A stretch of DNA of 64,000 nucleotides, taken from positions 5,862,377-5,926,376 of the forward strand of contig CM019230.1 in NCBI GenBank assembly GCA_009741485.1, written 5' to 3'. The position numbers were made by a program, and so were the translations under genes. The notes beneath the pieces are model-generated. The model was not told the DNA's origin and made no database searches. It saw only the letters and a list, made by a program, of their open reading frames with translations. Positions 28,101 through 47,010 of the stretch are shown here, piece by piece; positions within the stretch are counted from its first letter, which is position 1, and the number at the start of each line of letters is the position of its first letter. This DNA comes from Malurus cyaneus samueli. Lineage: Eukaryota > Chordata > Aves > Passeriformes > Maluridae.

Positions 28101-30844
28101 AGCACATTTCCAGAGCTGCCCAGCCTGCTTTTTACTCAGTGCATCTTCTCCTCTTCCTTGCAGCCTGTGCAGCCCCAGGGAGTACAGCCGTGTCCCATCA
28201 CCTGGAACACAGCTCTTTCTGGCTCTCTTGCTGAGCAGAGATGGCTGGCAAGCATCTGCCCTCCGGGGAGCAGTGGGGGAGGCACAACAACTGTACCTGT
28301 GTTTGCAGTGCCCCTCACTTGCTGGGCGTGAGTGAAGGTGAGGGGAATTGCACACCCCCAGAGTAACGAGCTGTTACCTTCCACAGCTCTCTGTGCCTGC
28401 CCTTGGGGGAGGAAATAGAGCCCAGCACTCCCAAAACAGCCTGGCCTCGTGGTACTGTGAAGGAATGGATCTGCTGCCGTCAGTCCAGTGTTTGGGGAGG
28501 GCTGCTAGACATGCCCTGCCACTGGGGAACAGTTGGAAGTGAGAGGTTTCCTGAGGCAGCATGGGATGAAATGCAGTGTGTGGCTTGGGAAGGGTTCAGC
28601 ACGGAGCTGGTGTTTGCTGCAGGAGGGCGTGGATTTCTGAGAGAGGGTTTCAGAGGGTGTGGGAGGCAATGTTCAGTGAGGTTAGTCTGATCTTGCTGGG
28701 CACAAGAGAGGCAGCATTCACTAACTGGTCTGTGACTGCCTTCCCTAGTCCTGTGTCTGGCAGGGTTTCCCATCTCCAGCTGCCTGTTGTGGGGAGCAGC
28801 ACTGGGCACACAGCAAGCTGGTGGCCTTGTCACTGCCAGTGCTGGTGCCAGCCTCCTATGGACTTGGACTATGCACTGCTCTGTTTAATTCCTCTGGATT
28901 TATATTAATGACATTCAAAGTTGTCTGTAGTGGTTGTCTCAGCATTTTGTTGATTTTTTCATTACCTGATAATTCACAGCTCTGTTCCTGTGCCACAGAC
29001 TGGTGCAAGGACAGCTCTGTGCAAGCCACAGTGGCCCACCCATTGCAGCACCAGACTGTAAATCTCACTGCTCGCTGCCCTGCCAGGCAGGTCCTTTTCC
29101 CCCCATTGCTTGTTAACTCCAGCAGCTGATGATCATCTTTCCCAGGCTGATGCAATTTTTGTGACACCAGAATTAGTTTTCTGCTGGTTTTATATGCCGT
29201 GCTGGGAATGAGAGTCTCACAGTAACTGCTCTGGCTCAAATTTCCACCCTCGGAGTAATAAGGACTTTAGCCCAATCTCCTCATTTCATTTTGTCCCTGG
29301 CACGTTGTTATTTGTAATAAGCTTTGTAAAATGTTGTTAGGGTTTTTCCTGACATAAGTGAAGGATAGACAAGCAGACTTTGTGTCTAGAAATGATGAAT
29401 TTTAATAGGAGTCTTTCAGTGCTGCTTTAGTCCCTTCCAGACTGGCTTCTCTACCCTGGGATTAGCTACAGACAGCCTGCTCCTCCTGCCCAGGAAATGG
29501 CTGGCTAGTTCTTGCTTTATCATGCTTGACAGATCCCAGGGACAGGAAAGCCTGGTAGTAGTTGCTGCTCCTGGGCACGTAGGAGAGGTCTTGGAAACAT
29601 TAGTCCAGTTGCAAATGTGTAGGAATATTACCGGGGTTGACTGGAGCCAAGTCAAAGCTCAGACATCTCTAAGCCATTTTTAAATGGTGATATTTAGCCA
29701 GTGTGTGCGTGTGACACAAGCATCCATGGACTGAAACCCTTGAGGGCTTAGGGTTCACCAGCCACATGAGCTTCTGCTTCTGAAGGGCTCAGAGCAGCCC
29801 TGTGCTCTCAGGGGTGGGAGGGTGAGTCCCCACAGGAAGGAGATTGGAGGGAAATGCCTGAGCCCATTCCCTTATCTGCTGACTGGCACAGACAGCAAAT
29901 CACGATTAATTCCTGTGCACCTCGCCTTTGATGTAGCACCCTCAGATAAGGTGGTACATCAAAGAGATAAGGAGATGTTCTTGCAGAGCAGGGGAGAGCT
30001 GGTGCCAAGACTGCTGGTGTGATGGGAGGAGGGTCGTGGGGAGCGTGGCCCTGGGCTTGACCTGAGACCTTCTCTCTCTCCAGCTTTCATCCTCATGATT
30101 ATTCTGGCCCTCATCCGCATCAGCAGAGGCCAAGGTGAAGGTCACCCGTCCATGGCCCAGCTGTCGGGCATCCGCAATCTGTTTGGAGTGTGCGTCTACT
30201 CCTTCATGTGCCAGCACTCCCTGCCATCCCTCATCACCCCCATCTCCAAGAAGAAACATGTCAACAAGCTGGTGCTGCTCGATTACATCCTGATCCTGGC
30301 CTTCTACAGCCTCCTGTCCTTCACTGCCATTTACTGCTTCCGCAACGACACCCTCATGGACATGTACACGCTCAACTTCACCAACTGCGAGATCATCAGC
30401 GTGGCCTTCATTCGCTACTTCCTGGGCCTCTTCCCCGTCTTCACCATCAGCACCAACTTCCCCATCATCGCGGTGACCCTGCGCAACAACTGGAAGACCC
30501 TTTTCCACAGAGAAGGGGGCACCTACCCGTGGCTGGTGGATAGGATTGTCTTTCCTGCCATCACGCTGATCCCCCCAGTGCTGGTGGCTTTCTGCACCCA
30601 CGATCTGGAGTCCTTGGTGGGGATCACGGGAGCCTATGCTGGGAATGGGATCCAGTATCTCATCCCAGCTTTCCTCGCCTACTGCAGCCGGAAGGACACT
30701 CAGCTGGTTTTTGGCAGCGGGACGGTGAACAAGCACCTCTCCCCTTTCCGGCACACCTTCTGGATTGTGTTTGTGCTCATCTGGGGCTTCTCTTGCTTTG
30801 TGTTTGTGACTGCAAACATTGTCCTGAGCGAGTCAAAGCTCTGA
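1098..30844 (+). CDS. TMEM104: TMEM104, transmembrane protein 104 (3' four exons; 5' end outside window)
   Basis: Joined exons 1098-1197, 1968-2076, 18321-18414 and 30084-30841 plus stop TGA 30842-30844 give one continuous frame of 353 codons with consistent phases and GT-AG borders. The product matches my recollection of vertebrate TMEM104 almost residue by residue over this part, for example GDLAIYAAAVP, KYNDTDKCWGP, LLLGPFTFF, MCQHSLPSLI, FPVFTISTNFPIIAVTL and GITGAYAG. The family is related to the SLC38/AAAP amino-acid transporters (Aa_trans fold); the substrate is unknown to me. Hydrophobic segments recur through exon 4 and the protein ends in ...ANIVLSESKL. Four N-glycosylation sequons are visible (NHS, NDT, NDT, NFT). 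The family is about 497 residues, so roughly the first 140, including the acidic cytoplasmic loop, are encoded left of the window. It is convergent with GRIN2C. Introns of 0.8, 16.2 and 11.7 kb contrast with the compact neighbour. Identity is very secure. Confidence 0.95.
1968..2076 (+). CDS. TMEM104: TMEM104 internal exon (extracellular/lumenal loop)
   Basis: The acceptor is tttcccag ending at 1967, and the donor gtgagt starts at 2077. A competing AG three bases on (1969-1970) exists, but only the first keeps the expected Cys-Ser-Val. The exon has 109 nt: 1 base completes TGC, then 36 codons, ending at phase 0. It encodes a Cys-containing loop with two N-glycosylation sequons (NHS, NDT) and the family motif KYNDTDKCWGP, consistent with a non-cytoplasmic loop. 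The tandem AG (NAGNAG-like cag/cag) could allow loss of one residue. Confidence 0.93.
2466..2521 (-). repeat. CR1-like LINE 3'-end scrap
   Basis: The segment reading roughly gaatat…cctgagtttg aagggaccca…aggatcattgagtcc is the common avian CR1 terminal wording seen on the opposite strand (tail of the element to the left). It is short and diverged, with no flanking duplication recognised. It could also belong to another CR1-derived non-autonomous element. Confidence 0.5.
17484..17623 (+). mobile_element. CR1 LINE 3'-end fragment
   Basis: The segment matches the recalled 3' end of avian CR1 non-LTR retrotransposons: a 'gttcaaggccaggttggac' block, 'tggtctagtggaaggt', 'gcccatggcaggg', then 'aaggtcccttccaaccc' and a terminal 'tctgtgattcca'. 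It is sense with respect to TMEM104. Only the last 140 or so bases are clear, typical of 5'-truncated CR1 copies; no ORF2 remnant is visible. Substitutions relative to the usual wording suggest an old copy. This is the best single piece of evidence that the host is a bird (or another sauropsid). Confidence 0.85.
18321..18414 (+). CDS. TMEM104: TMEM104 internal exon
   Basis: Acceptor gttgtccttccag ends at 18320; donor gtgagt starts at 18415. The exon has 94 nt, begins at phase 0 and leaves one base of a split Ala codon. It reads AAFTLLLGPFTFFNVQ then KTKYLQIMTSLMRWI, a membrane helix followed by a short basic cytoplasmic link. It lies alone between introns of 16.2 kb and 11.7 kb. Junction phases on both sides agree with neighbouring exons and with the known protein. 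Confidence 0.95.
19009..19035. other. Poly-T run ending in a 5-N assembly gap
   Basis: About 22 T residues run directly into five N at 19031-19035. The gap sits at a homopolymer, so it is likely a sequencing dropout rather than a large missing block, although the true length is unknown. It is intronic, with no effect on the TMEM104 reading frame. Confidence 0.9.
19186..19228. repeat. 20-bp direct duplication, intronic
   Basis: The word agcatttctgcaggttaaca occurs at 19186-19205 and again at 19209-19228, separated by three bases. It looks like a small local duplication; no function is suggested. Confidence 0.8.
30084..30844 (+). CDS. TMEM104: TMEM104 terminal coding exon
   Basis: Acceptor tctctctctccag ends at 30083. 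Two bases complete the split Ala codon, then 252 codons run to TGA at 30842-30844. It encodes the bulk of the C-terminal transmembrane bundle, with conserved blocks NLFGVCVYSFMCQHSLPSLI, LRNNWKTLFHREGGTYPW and VAFCTHDLESLVGITGAYAG. Sequons NDT and NFT lie in one loop. Codon use is strongly GC3-rich compared with the AT-richer introns on its left. A long antisense open frame here is a by-product of that bias. Confidence 0.97.
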
Positions 30845-31685
30845 TGAGGGTTAGCAGCACACTCCCTCCGGAGCTCCAGAGATTCCAGCATTTCAGCTCC
30901 CCACTCTGGAACTGTGAGTGAGGGGGACCGGCAGTGTGAAGGGAAATTTCCAGGCTGTTGGCTTGGTGACACAGACTTTCTTCACTCCACTTTGGGTATG
31001 GATGGAGTGGACTCAGCCTTGTTACAGTTCTGGTTCTCAGGCGAAGCCCTGGGGCTGAGCCCTTGGCAGCCTGAACCATTAACCAGTGCCCAGCTATTCC
31101 TGCCTTTGGCTCTGTTGGAGCAGCACATCCTCTGTCCATGGATCTCTGTGTGCTGCAGGTCTCGGCACACAGGAGAGAGACAGCCTTGGCTGCTCACTTC
31201 ACTAATCACTAAATGTCCCTTCTCGCAAAGGCAGGAATGTGCTGTGCAGAATCCAGCAGGAGTTGGGAGAACTGAGTCTCTGCTGAGACTCCTTCAGACC
31301 AGCCTCCTATGCCAGCTGAAGGAAAAAATTAGGGTGGAAATAGACCTAATTCAGAAGGAAACAATTTTGTGCTGTTACATTTTCTTTTTCTAGAAGCATT
31401 ATCATGTTCGTGCACATTGCCTGGGATCAGGGATCTTTTGGTTCGAGCTGGATTTCTCCAGCCTGGGAGTTTACATTCACACTTCCATCCTGTTCTCCTG
31501 TGCTGTGGCAGCCCAGCTGGGCAGAGCAGTGCCCCTCTGCATGCAGCTCTTCCCACTGGAAAGGAAATCAGCCGTGCTTCCCTCAGCACCGGCAGGTGAC
31601 TCGGAGCTTTCCCTGGCAGAGCCTTCTCCCTGTCTCAGCTTTGCCCGGGGCTGGTGCAGTCAGCCAGGCCCTGACTCCAGCGGCC

Positions 31686-31711
31686 GGGATCGGGATCGGG
31701 ATCGGGATCGG
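31686..31711. repeat. GGGATC hexamer microsatellite
   Basis: Just over four uninterrupted copies of the GGGATC hexamer are present, in a local CpG-rich patch downstream of TMEM104. It is not the telomere repeat. No function is inferred. Confidence 0.9.
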
Positions 31712-33299
31712 TGCGGGCTGGGGAGGTGCTAATTACCCAGTCCTGACACGCGAGAGGCTCCGGCTGTGCACACTGATGCGTTCCGGCTCCCGCGCCGGGT
31801 AATTAGCCTTGAAACAAGGTGGGTGTGAACTCAGGGGAATGAGCTGGTGCCAGGAGGGAGCTGCTGTGCCCTGGCTCAGCCCTGCCTGCAGCCGCAGGGC
31901 TCCCAAAACAAGGGAGCAAAACCTGAAACCGTGGTGGAACTGGGCTTGAATCCTCGCTCTGGTCTTTCTGGTCTTTCTGCAGGGTTAAAGTGGGCTTTGG
32001 GCTGCTCCTGCTCTGCTGCTCTCAGTATTGGGCTGCTCTTACCTGAGGCAGCTCTTGGCGAGTCTCAGCTTTTAGGGTGGCTGTGGTCACTGTAACACCA
32101 CACTTTGTCACCGGGTCCTGGGTTCAGAAGCCCTTGGGCACAGATCATAGGGGGCTTCCAACAGGAGGAAGAACTTTAAAAGTTTTCACCTGAACTATTT
32201 TAACCCTCCCCTGTTATCAAAGCAGGTTCAAAGCCAGGTGCATGTTAGATCCTCCTGCCCTCTGCACTTGCTGCAGTATTAAATGTCATCACTCACTAAA
32301 GGAAGCTTTGAACTGCAGCTCTTTTTAATCAAGCTCTGTTTTCAAGTAGGACTTTCTGGTTTCCATATGACCTGAAGTGCTCCTCTTGGGGGAATATGCA
32401 AGTACCTGGAGCTGTATAAAACCACTTCATGGCTTTTAAAGCAAAACCCTGCACCTCTCAAGCCTGAGCACCGCCAGTGTCCTTGCTGAGCTGCCTGGAG
32501 AGAATCTGGAGGGACTGTTCATCTTCTCTCCAGCTTGATCCTAAACAGGCATTGGCAGCTCTTGCTAGTGAGTTTAAACATCCCCAAGTGCTCCCGAGAA
32601 GCTGATGTGGCATCTTCAGTATCAAATTAAGAAGGTATTTTACAGGTAGCTGGTGCTGGTGTCTCGTTTAGGAAGCAGTAGTTTGGAGGGCAGATTCATG
32701 GGGCAGCTGAGCTGGGAGCCACCTGCGTGGCAGCTGGGAGCTGGGCAGAGCTGGAGGGAGGAACTGAATGCTGATGAAATGAGCCTTTGGAAGCTGGAGA
32801 GGCTGAGGGGGCTGTTCCTGTGCACGAGTGTGCAGGTGTGGGTTCACCGAGGGGCTGAGGGCTCTCTGCCCTGGGTTGCCCGTGCTTTGCAAGGCCCTTG
32901 GCTCAGCCCGCACCCTCTGTGTGCCCGTTTCAGTCTCTTGCCTTCACATTTCATTGCAGCCAGAGAACGGAGCTGTTCTCTGTTATTTCATCTCTTCTCA
33001 CCCTCCCTTCCCTTCTCAGGGCTGCCCCACTGAGGGGGAGGGAGGGAGCCCAGCCTGGCACCCTCTTCCCTGCCATCTCTTACATTTAAAGATGTGCCTT
33101 CTCTTCCCTGGCCCGCATGTCCCCCTCTGCCCTTCGACAGGATGTGACAGTGACTTCTGAGGGGCTGCACCTCCCAGAGCTGCTTGGATCCAGGTTTTGG
33201 ATGCAGTGGCACGCTGAGGGCTTGTGTTCTGGCCCCAGCCTTTGCCGTGGTACCTTAGTGGGAAGGGCTTTGCTCCCCAAGGAGCATGAGTGCTTCTCA

Positions 33300-33305
33300 A
33301 ATAAA
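33300..33305 (+). terminator. Candidate poly(A) signal AATAAA for TMEM104
   Basis: This is the first canonical AATAAA on the plus strand after the TMEM104 stop codon that I found, giving a 3'UTR of about 2.5 kb. It is followed by a mixed sequence without a strong GU-rich element that I can point to. Alternatives lie at 33668, 34055 and 35335. Confidence 0.35.
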
Positions 33306-35157
33306 TAACCATGAATTCCCAGACACCTGCTGTCCTTGCACAGCAGCAAAACAAATATATCTGAGGAATTGGGGTGATTAACAGAAAGAAGCTCTACGGC
33401 TGAGACCATTTTTCATATAAAACATGACATAGCAATGCCTTAAAAATTACTGGAGAAAGCAGGAAGGGGATGGCTCAGTGCAGCCAGTACTGGCTGAGGA
33501 GATGCTGGGTGACCCCACAGTGCAGGGCATGAGCTCTCTCCTCTCGCTCATCACGAATAAGTCTATTTTTATTTGGCCATTATCAGCACTAACAATTCAT
33601 TATTACAGATTCACACGTGATGCTTTGTCCTGACTGTAATTAGTTTTAAAAAAATGGGATTAAAACCAATAAAATGCACATTATACATCTGGTTTAGTCT
33701 GACTTCTTTTTCCATTCCTTTCTTCCTCGTGCTCAGACACAGAGCTGCTATTCCTGGAGGGGATGGTCCTGACGGATGGGACTGCAGGCCAAGGAGAAAT
33801 GGCAAGCAGAGAGGCTAATGGAGACCCTCACCTCTTCTCTATTAGCCTCCTGCAACTCTGGGTGGTAGCTGCAAACTCAATTAAAACATCTGTACTTTCC
33901 CCTTCTCAATTACGGCTCCTTACACTTAAAGCCAAACAAATTGAATTGCTCCGCTGCCTCAGGCTGCAAAGGCAGTTTCTGCCAGCGAATTTATTATCAC
34001 CATAAAGCGCAGCTTGATTTATGTTAAAATATTAAAGCAGATCTTTATGATGGAAATAAACACTTTCTGCTGTGATTCTCTCAAAGGACCTCACAAGCAG
34101 CGGCGGATTTTGGGGCTTGGGCTGTAAATCTGAGGCCAAACTGGCATCGGGGAGGAATTCAGTCTATTGCAGCACTTGGAAGAGTAACAGCCGGGGAAAG
34201 GGAAACTTTGAGCCTTTAGGCAAAGCTTGACCACCACCAAGGAGCTGCGTGTCCCTGAGGGGATTCAGGTATTTGAAGGTTTGGGGAAAATGCTCACAGT
34301 TTTTCCCTGGATGCGTTTGGGCAGCACAGGAGCTGCCAGTGGCTTGGCAAAGGGCACCTGCTGCAGGGTCTCAGCTGGGGAAGGTTCTGTGCCACGGCTC
34401 TGCCCTGGCAGGAGGCAGGAGCCAGGAGGTGGCTGCACCTGCTGCTCCCTCGGGCATCCTCGGGCACAGGCATGGCAGCTGTCCCTAGCACCTTCCTGGC
34501 CCCATATCTGTCCTGGTTGTCATCTAACCAGTTCCCCCTGCCCTAACACGAGTCACCATCTCTCCACAGCAGCACCAGCATGTCCTTGCCATTGGAACCC
34601 CTTCCCAGTGGCTGATTTGTGCTGGCCTGCTTCGTTCCCCTCATCAGGGTGGGTCTCATGGTGTCAGGCAGTGGGGCAGTGAAAATAGGACCTGCCACAG
34701 TGATGTCAGAGCCGGGGAATGGGTTTGGGGGGACAATGCCCCCCCTCCAGTGGGGCTGACCCCCAGAGGTGGGTGCCCAGCAGTGATCCAGCCGTATTTC
34801 TGCATAGAAGCCCAGAGCCTCCCGGGGTGTCCCAGGTGCCAGAGCAGGCTGAATTAAAAAGTGATTGATTAGACAATTTCACTAAAAAGAAATAATATCC
34901 CTCAACGTCTGTTAAACACTAAATTACCCAACTCCTCTTTAGAAAGCCTAGCCAGAGGGTGCTTCCAGACTGCTGCTTCCCTGAAGGTTTGTCCCTGGTG
35001 CACCCAGGAGCAGGGAAATGCTGCAGGAACAGCTCAACCCATCCTTGGGGGTTGCTTGTGCCCCAAACACCTCCTCTCCCACCAGTGCCCAGTGTCTAGC
35101 ACCAGGAATGGGAGAAAACCTGTGCTTTTCCATTCAATTAGCATGTAAAAAATGATT

Positions 35158-35165
35158 ATGCAAAT
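35158..35165 (+). promoter_or_regulatory. Octamer ATGCAAAT (POU-type) motif
   Basis: A perfect octamer lies in a short AT-rich patch (with CAATTAG nearby at about 35134-35141) between the two genes. POU factors bind this word in many neural enhancers. Whether it acts on GRIN2C is inference only. Confidence 0.3.
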
Positions 35166-35334
35166 GCCACCATGGTGTAAGGGGACCAGACCATTCACAT
35201 GGGGCACCCAGAATAGCCCTGGTCTTACATCAGGTGCTGACACCCAACTCGGGGGCCACCTCCCCTGGGAGCACCCCCTGCACCCCATTTGCCCTGTCCC
35301 TCGCTGTCCTCAGCCTCCTGCAGCAAAGCCCTTC

Positions 35335-35340
35335 AATAAA
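35335..35340 (+). terminator. Distal candidate poly(A) signal AATAAA, plus strand
   Basis: A canonical AATAAA sits in the context ttcaataaaacatg, about 4.5 kb after the TMEM104 stop and 340 bp from the minus-strand signals of GRIN2C. It could end the longest TMEM104 transcript. Confidence 0.3.
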
Positions 35341-37174
35341 ACATGAAGCAGTTCCATTTGGTCTCTGCTGAGTCACCAGGGACATCACTAATTAATTTAA
35401 AACGTGGGTTGGGGATTTTTGATACTTATTTTTTCCCTTTTCTGCTGTCATAGCCCCATCCCCAGCTCAGGTTTGACTGCAGCAGTATGTGCTGGCTTCC
35501 TTGGGCCAGAAAGACATAATTTTAGGGAAACCTCACAAGAGCACATCAGAGCTTCCTGGGGACCAGCCTGTCACCCCCAGGAGCATCTTGGGGCACTCAG
35601 CTGGGAAGAGCTGCCCCAGGTAAAGGGGTGCCATCATCTGGGGCAGTCTGGATGAATCCCCTCCCCTTCAACCGGATTTATTTATTTATGGCCTTTATTT
35701 ATACACCAGCACCTCCCATCCTCGCCAGGAGGCTTGGAGGGGCTGCCAAAGCAATTAAGAGACAATTGCGATGATAAATAAGTAAAGGGAATTAAAGTGC
35801 CGGCACCAGTGTGTGATGGCAGCCCGGCTGGGGGATGGGGGACTGGCTGGATTTAACCCCAGACAGATGGGTGGATGGATTGACAGACAGATGGACAGAC
35901 TGGACAGACATTGCCAATGCTTTTGAGCCCGGACCACGCGTGGCCGGGACCTTCTGGACCTGCTCGGGGCTTTGAAGCGTCCCTGGGCAGGGCTGGGAGC
36001 CCCGGAGCTGTCCCTGCCCACCGTCCCCACGCTGTTACCGGCCCCGGCTGCTCGGTGGCTGCCAGCAACCCCCAACAACCGCGTTTTCATCGGGGGAAAA
36101 AAAATGGAGCTCTAGAGCAGCTTCCCGGGGAAACATTCACGGAGGAGGCGATGCCAGACCAGCTGGGAAGAGGGGCTGAGGGTTGGCATCTCCCTGGGCC
36201 AGCCTGCCAGCCGGTCACGGACACTTCAGTGTAATCCTGCTGCTGCTCTGGGGTGGGGCTGGAACCTCCCGGCAAAGCCCCGGCTGCATTCCGGGGTCCC
36301 GGAGCCTCAATTCCCACCGCCAAAGACCCTCTCCCTGCCTGGGGCTGCCTGCCAGCCACGGCCGCCTCTGTTCTCACCCCAGCCCGGCGGGGAAAGGGCT
36401 GTGTCAGACGGACGCGAAGAGAGGAATTAAAGCCGGCTCATCTATCACACCTGATTTATGGCTCCATCAGCCCTGGGAAGGTGGGAGGAATTTTTCCCTT
36501 TCTCATTCCCCACAGCACACCTTCCCGGGGCTGCTGTGCCGAGCTGGAGATCCCTCCCTGCCGTTTGCAGCCGTGACAGCATCACTCACTGACCCGAGCC
36601 CAGGGCTGTCAGTGCCCCGCACCCCAAAACCTGAGCAAGGAGCAGGAACTCCGGCTCCAGTGCTCAGCTCCAGCCCCTGCACAGGCTGACGACTCCTAAT
36701 TACCCCCGGCGCATTTGCCATTTTCCTTTTCCAGCTTTCCTTTGCCGGAGGAGCTTGTGCCGCGTCTCAGCAGTAACAGGACACGGATGGGGAGGGGGCG
36801 TACAGAACCAGGAGTATCCCTATGAAGCCAAGGGTAGCCCCGGAGGACGGAAGAAGGGTCCCCAGCCAGCTGAAAATGTCTTTTTAATGACCTGGACATG
36901 GCGTTTCGAGTCCCTTTGAATGAAACCAAAACGTGACGGCGACACGGCGGCGATGCGTTTGGCGTCCCCGATGTCTCCCTGCCCGTGGGGAGAGCCCGAC
37001 CCAGCATGTACCAGCTCCTGCCAGGCTCCTCTGACTCCCCCTAAGAGCTCACCGGGCCCCGCCGAGCCGCTCGGAGCATCCCCGGCGGTGCGGGACCCGG
37101 GAGGCGCTGGCCGGCCCGTGGGGACACCCGGGCAAGGGGCAGACAGAGGGGCGCGGACACCCCCCGTGTCCCCA
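35341..37174. other. Intergenic / GRIN2C 3' untranslated region
   Basis: This is GC-rich sequence between the plus-strand distal poly(A) signal and the GRIN2C stop. It contains the minus-strand poly(A) cluster and a GACAGATG-type tandem stretch (about 35,868-35,912). Open frames seen on both strands lack family motifs and splice logic, so I treat the stretch as non-coding. Confidence 0.55.
35677..35699 (-). terminator. Cluster of three AATAAA signals for GRIN2C
   Basis: On the minus strand AATAAA occurs at 35694-35699, 35681-35686 and 35677-35682 in one AT-rich patch, about 1.5 kb past the GRIN2C stop. It is the first dense cluster downstream of the gene and therefore the best candidate 3' end. 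No transcript evidence is available. Confidence 0.45.
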
Positions 37175-46994
<9,820 letters not shown>

Positions 46995-47010
46995 GTCCAC
47001 CAGCGCGTCC

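Larger units (their letters stand above)
18415..30083 (+). other. TMEM104 intron, 11.7 kb
   Basis: The intron separates the 18321-18414 and 30084-30844 exons, whose split Ala codon joins cleanly. It contains a 22-base poly-T run abutting a 5-N gap (19009-19035), a 20-bp direct duplication at 19186-19228, and otherwise unique CpG-poor sequence. No gene, RNA gene or further transposon was recognised. Confidence 0.78.
30845..35340 (+). other. TMEM104 3' untranslated region / downstream flank
   Basis: After the TMEM104 stop there is no further coding exon on the plus strand. Candidate AATAAA signals on the plus strand are at 33300-33305, 33668-33673, 34055-34060 and 35335-35340. Which is used, and hence the UTR length, cannot be decided here. 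The stretch also has a GGGATC microsatellite (31686-31711) and AT-rich islands around 33.54-33.68, 33.89-34.06 and 34.85-34.93 kb that stand out from the GC-rich surroundings. Confidence 0.5.

Noticed and set aside
30190..30543. 117-codon plus-strand frame inside the TMEM104 last exon
   Set aside because: His/Leu/Pro-rich off-frame reading of the TMEM104 coding sequence.
29942..30754. 270-codon open frame on the minus strand opposite the last TMEM104 exon
   Set aside because: It mirrors a GC3-biased coding exon; its sequence is Glu/Gly/His/Val-rich shadow with no family motif, while the plus strand matches TMEM104 throughout.
31686..31711. Interstitial telomere repeat
   Set aside because: The unit is GGGATC, not TTAGGG.
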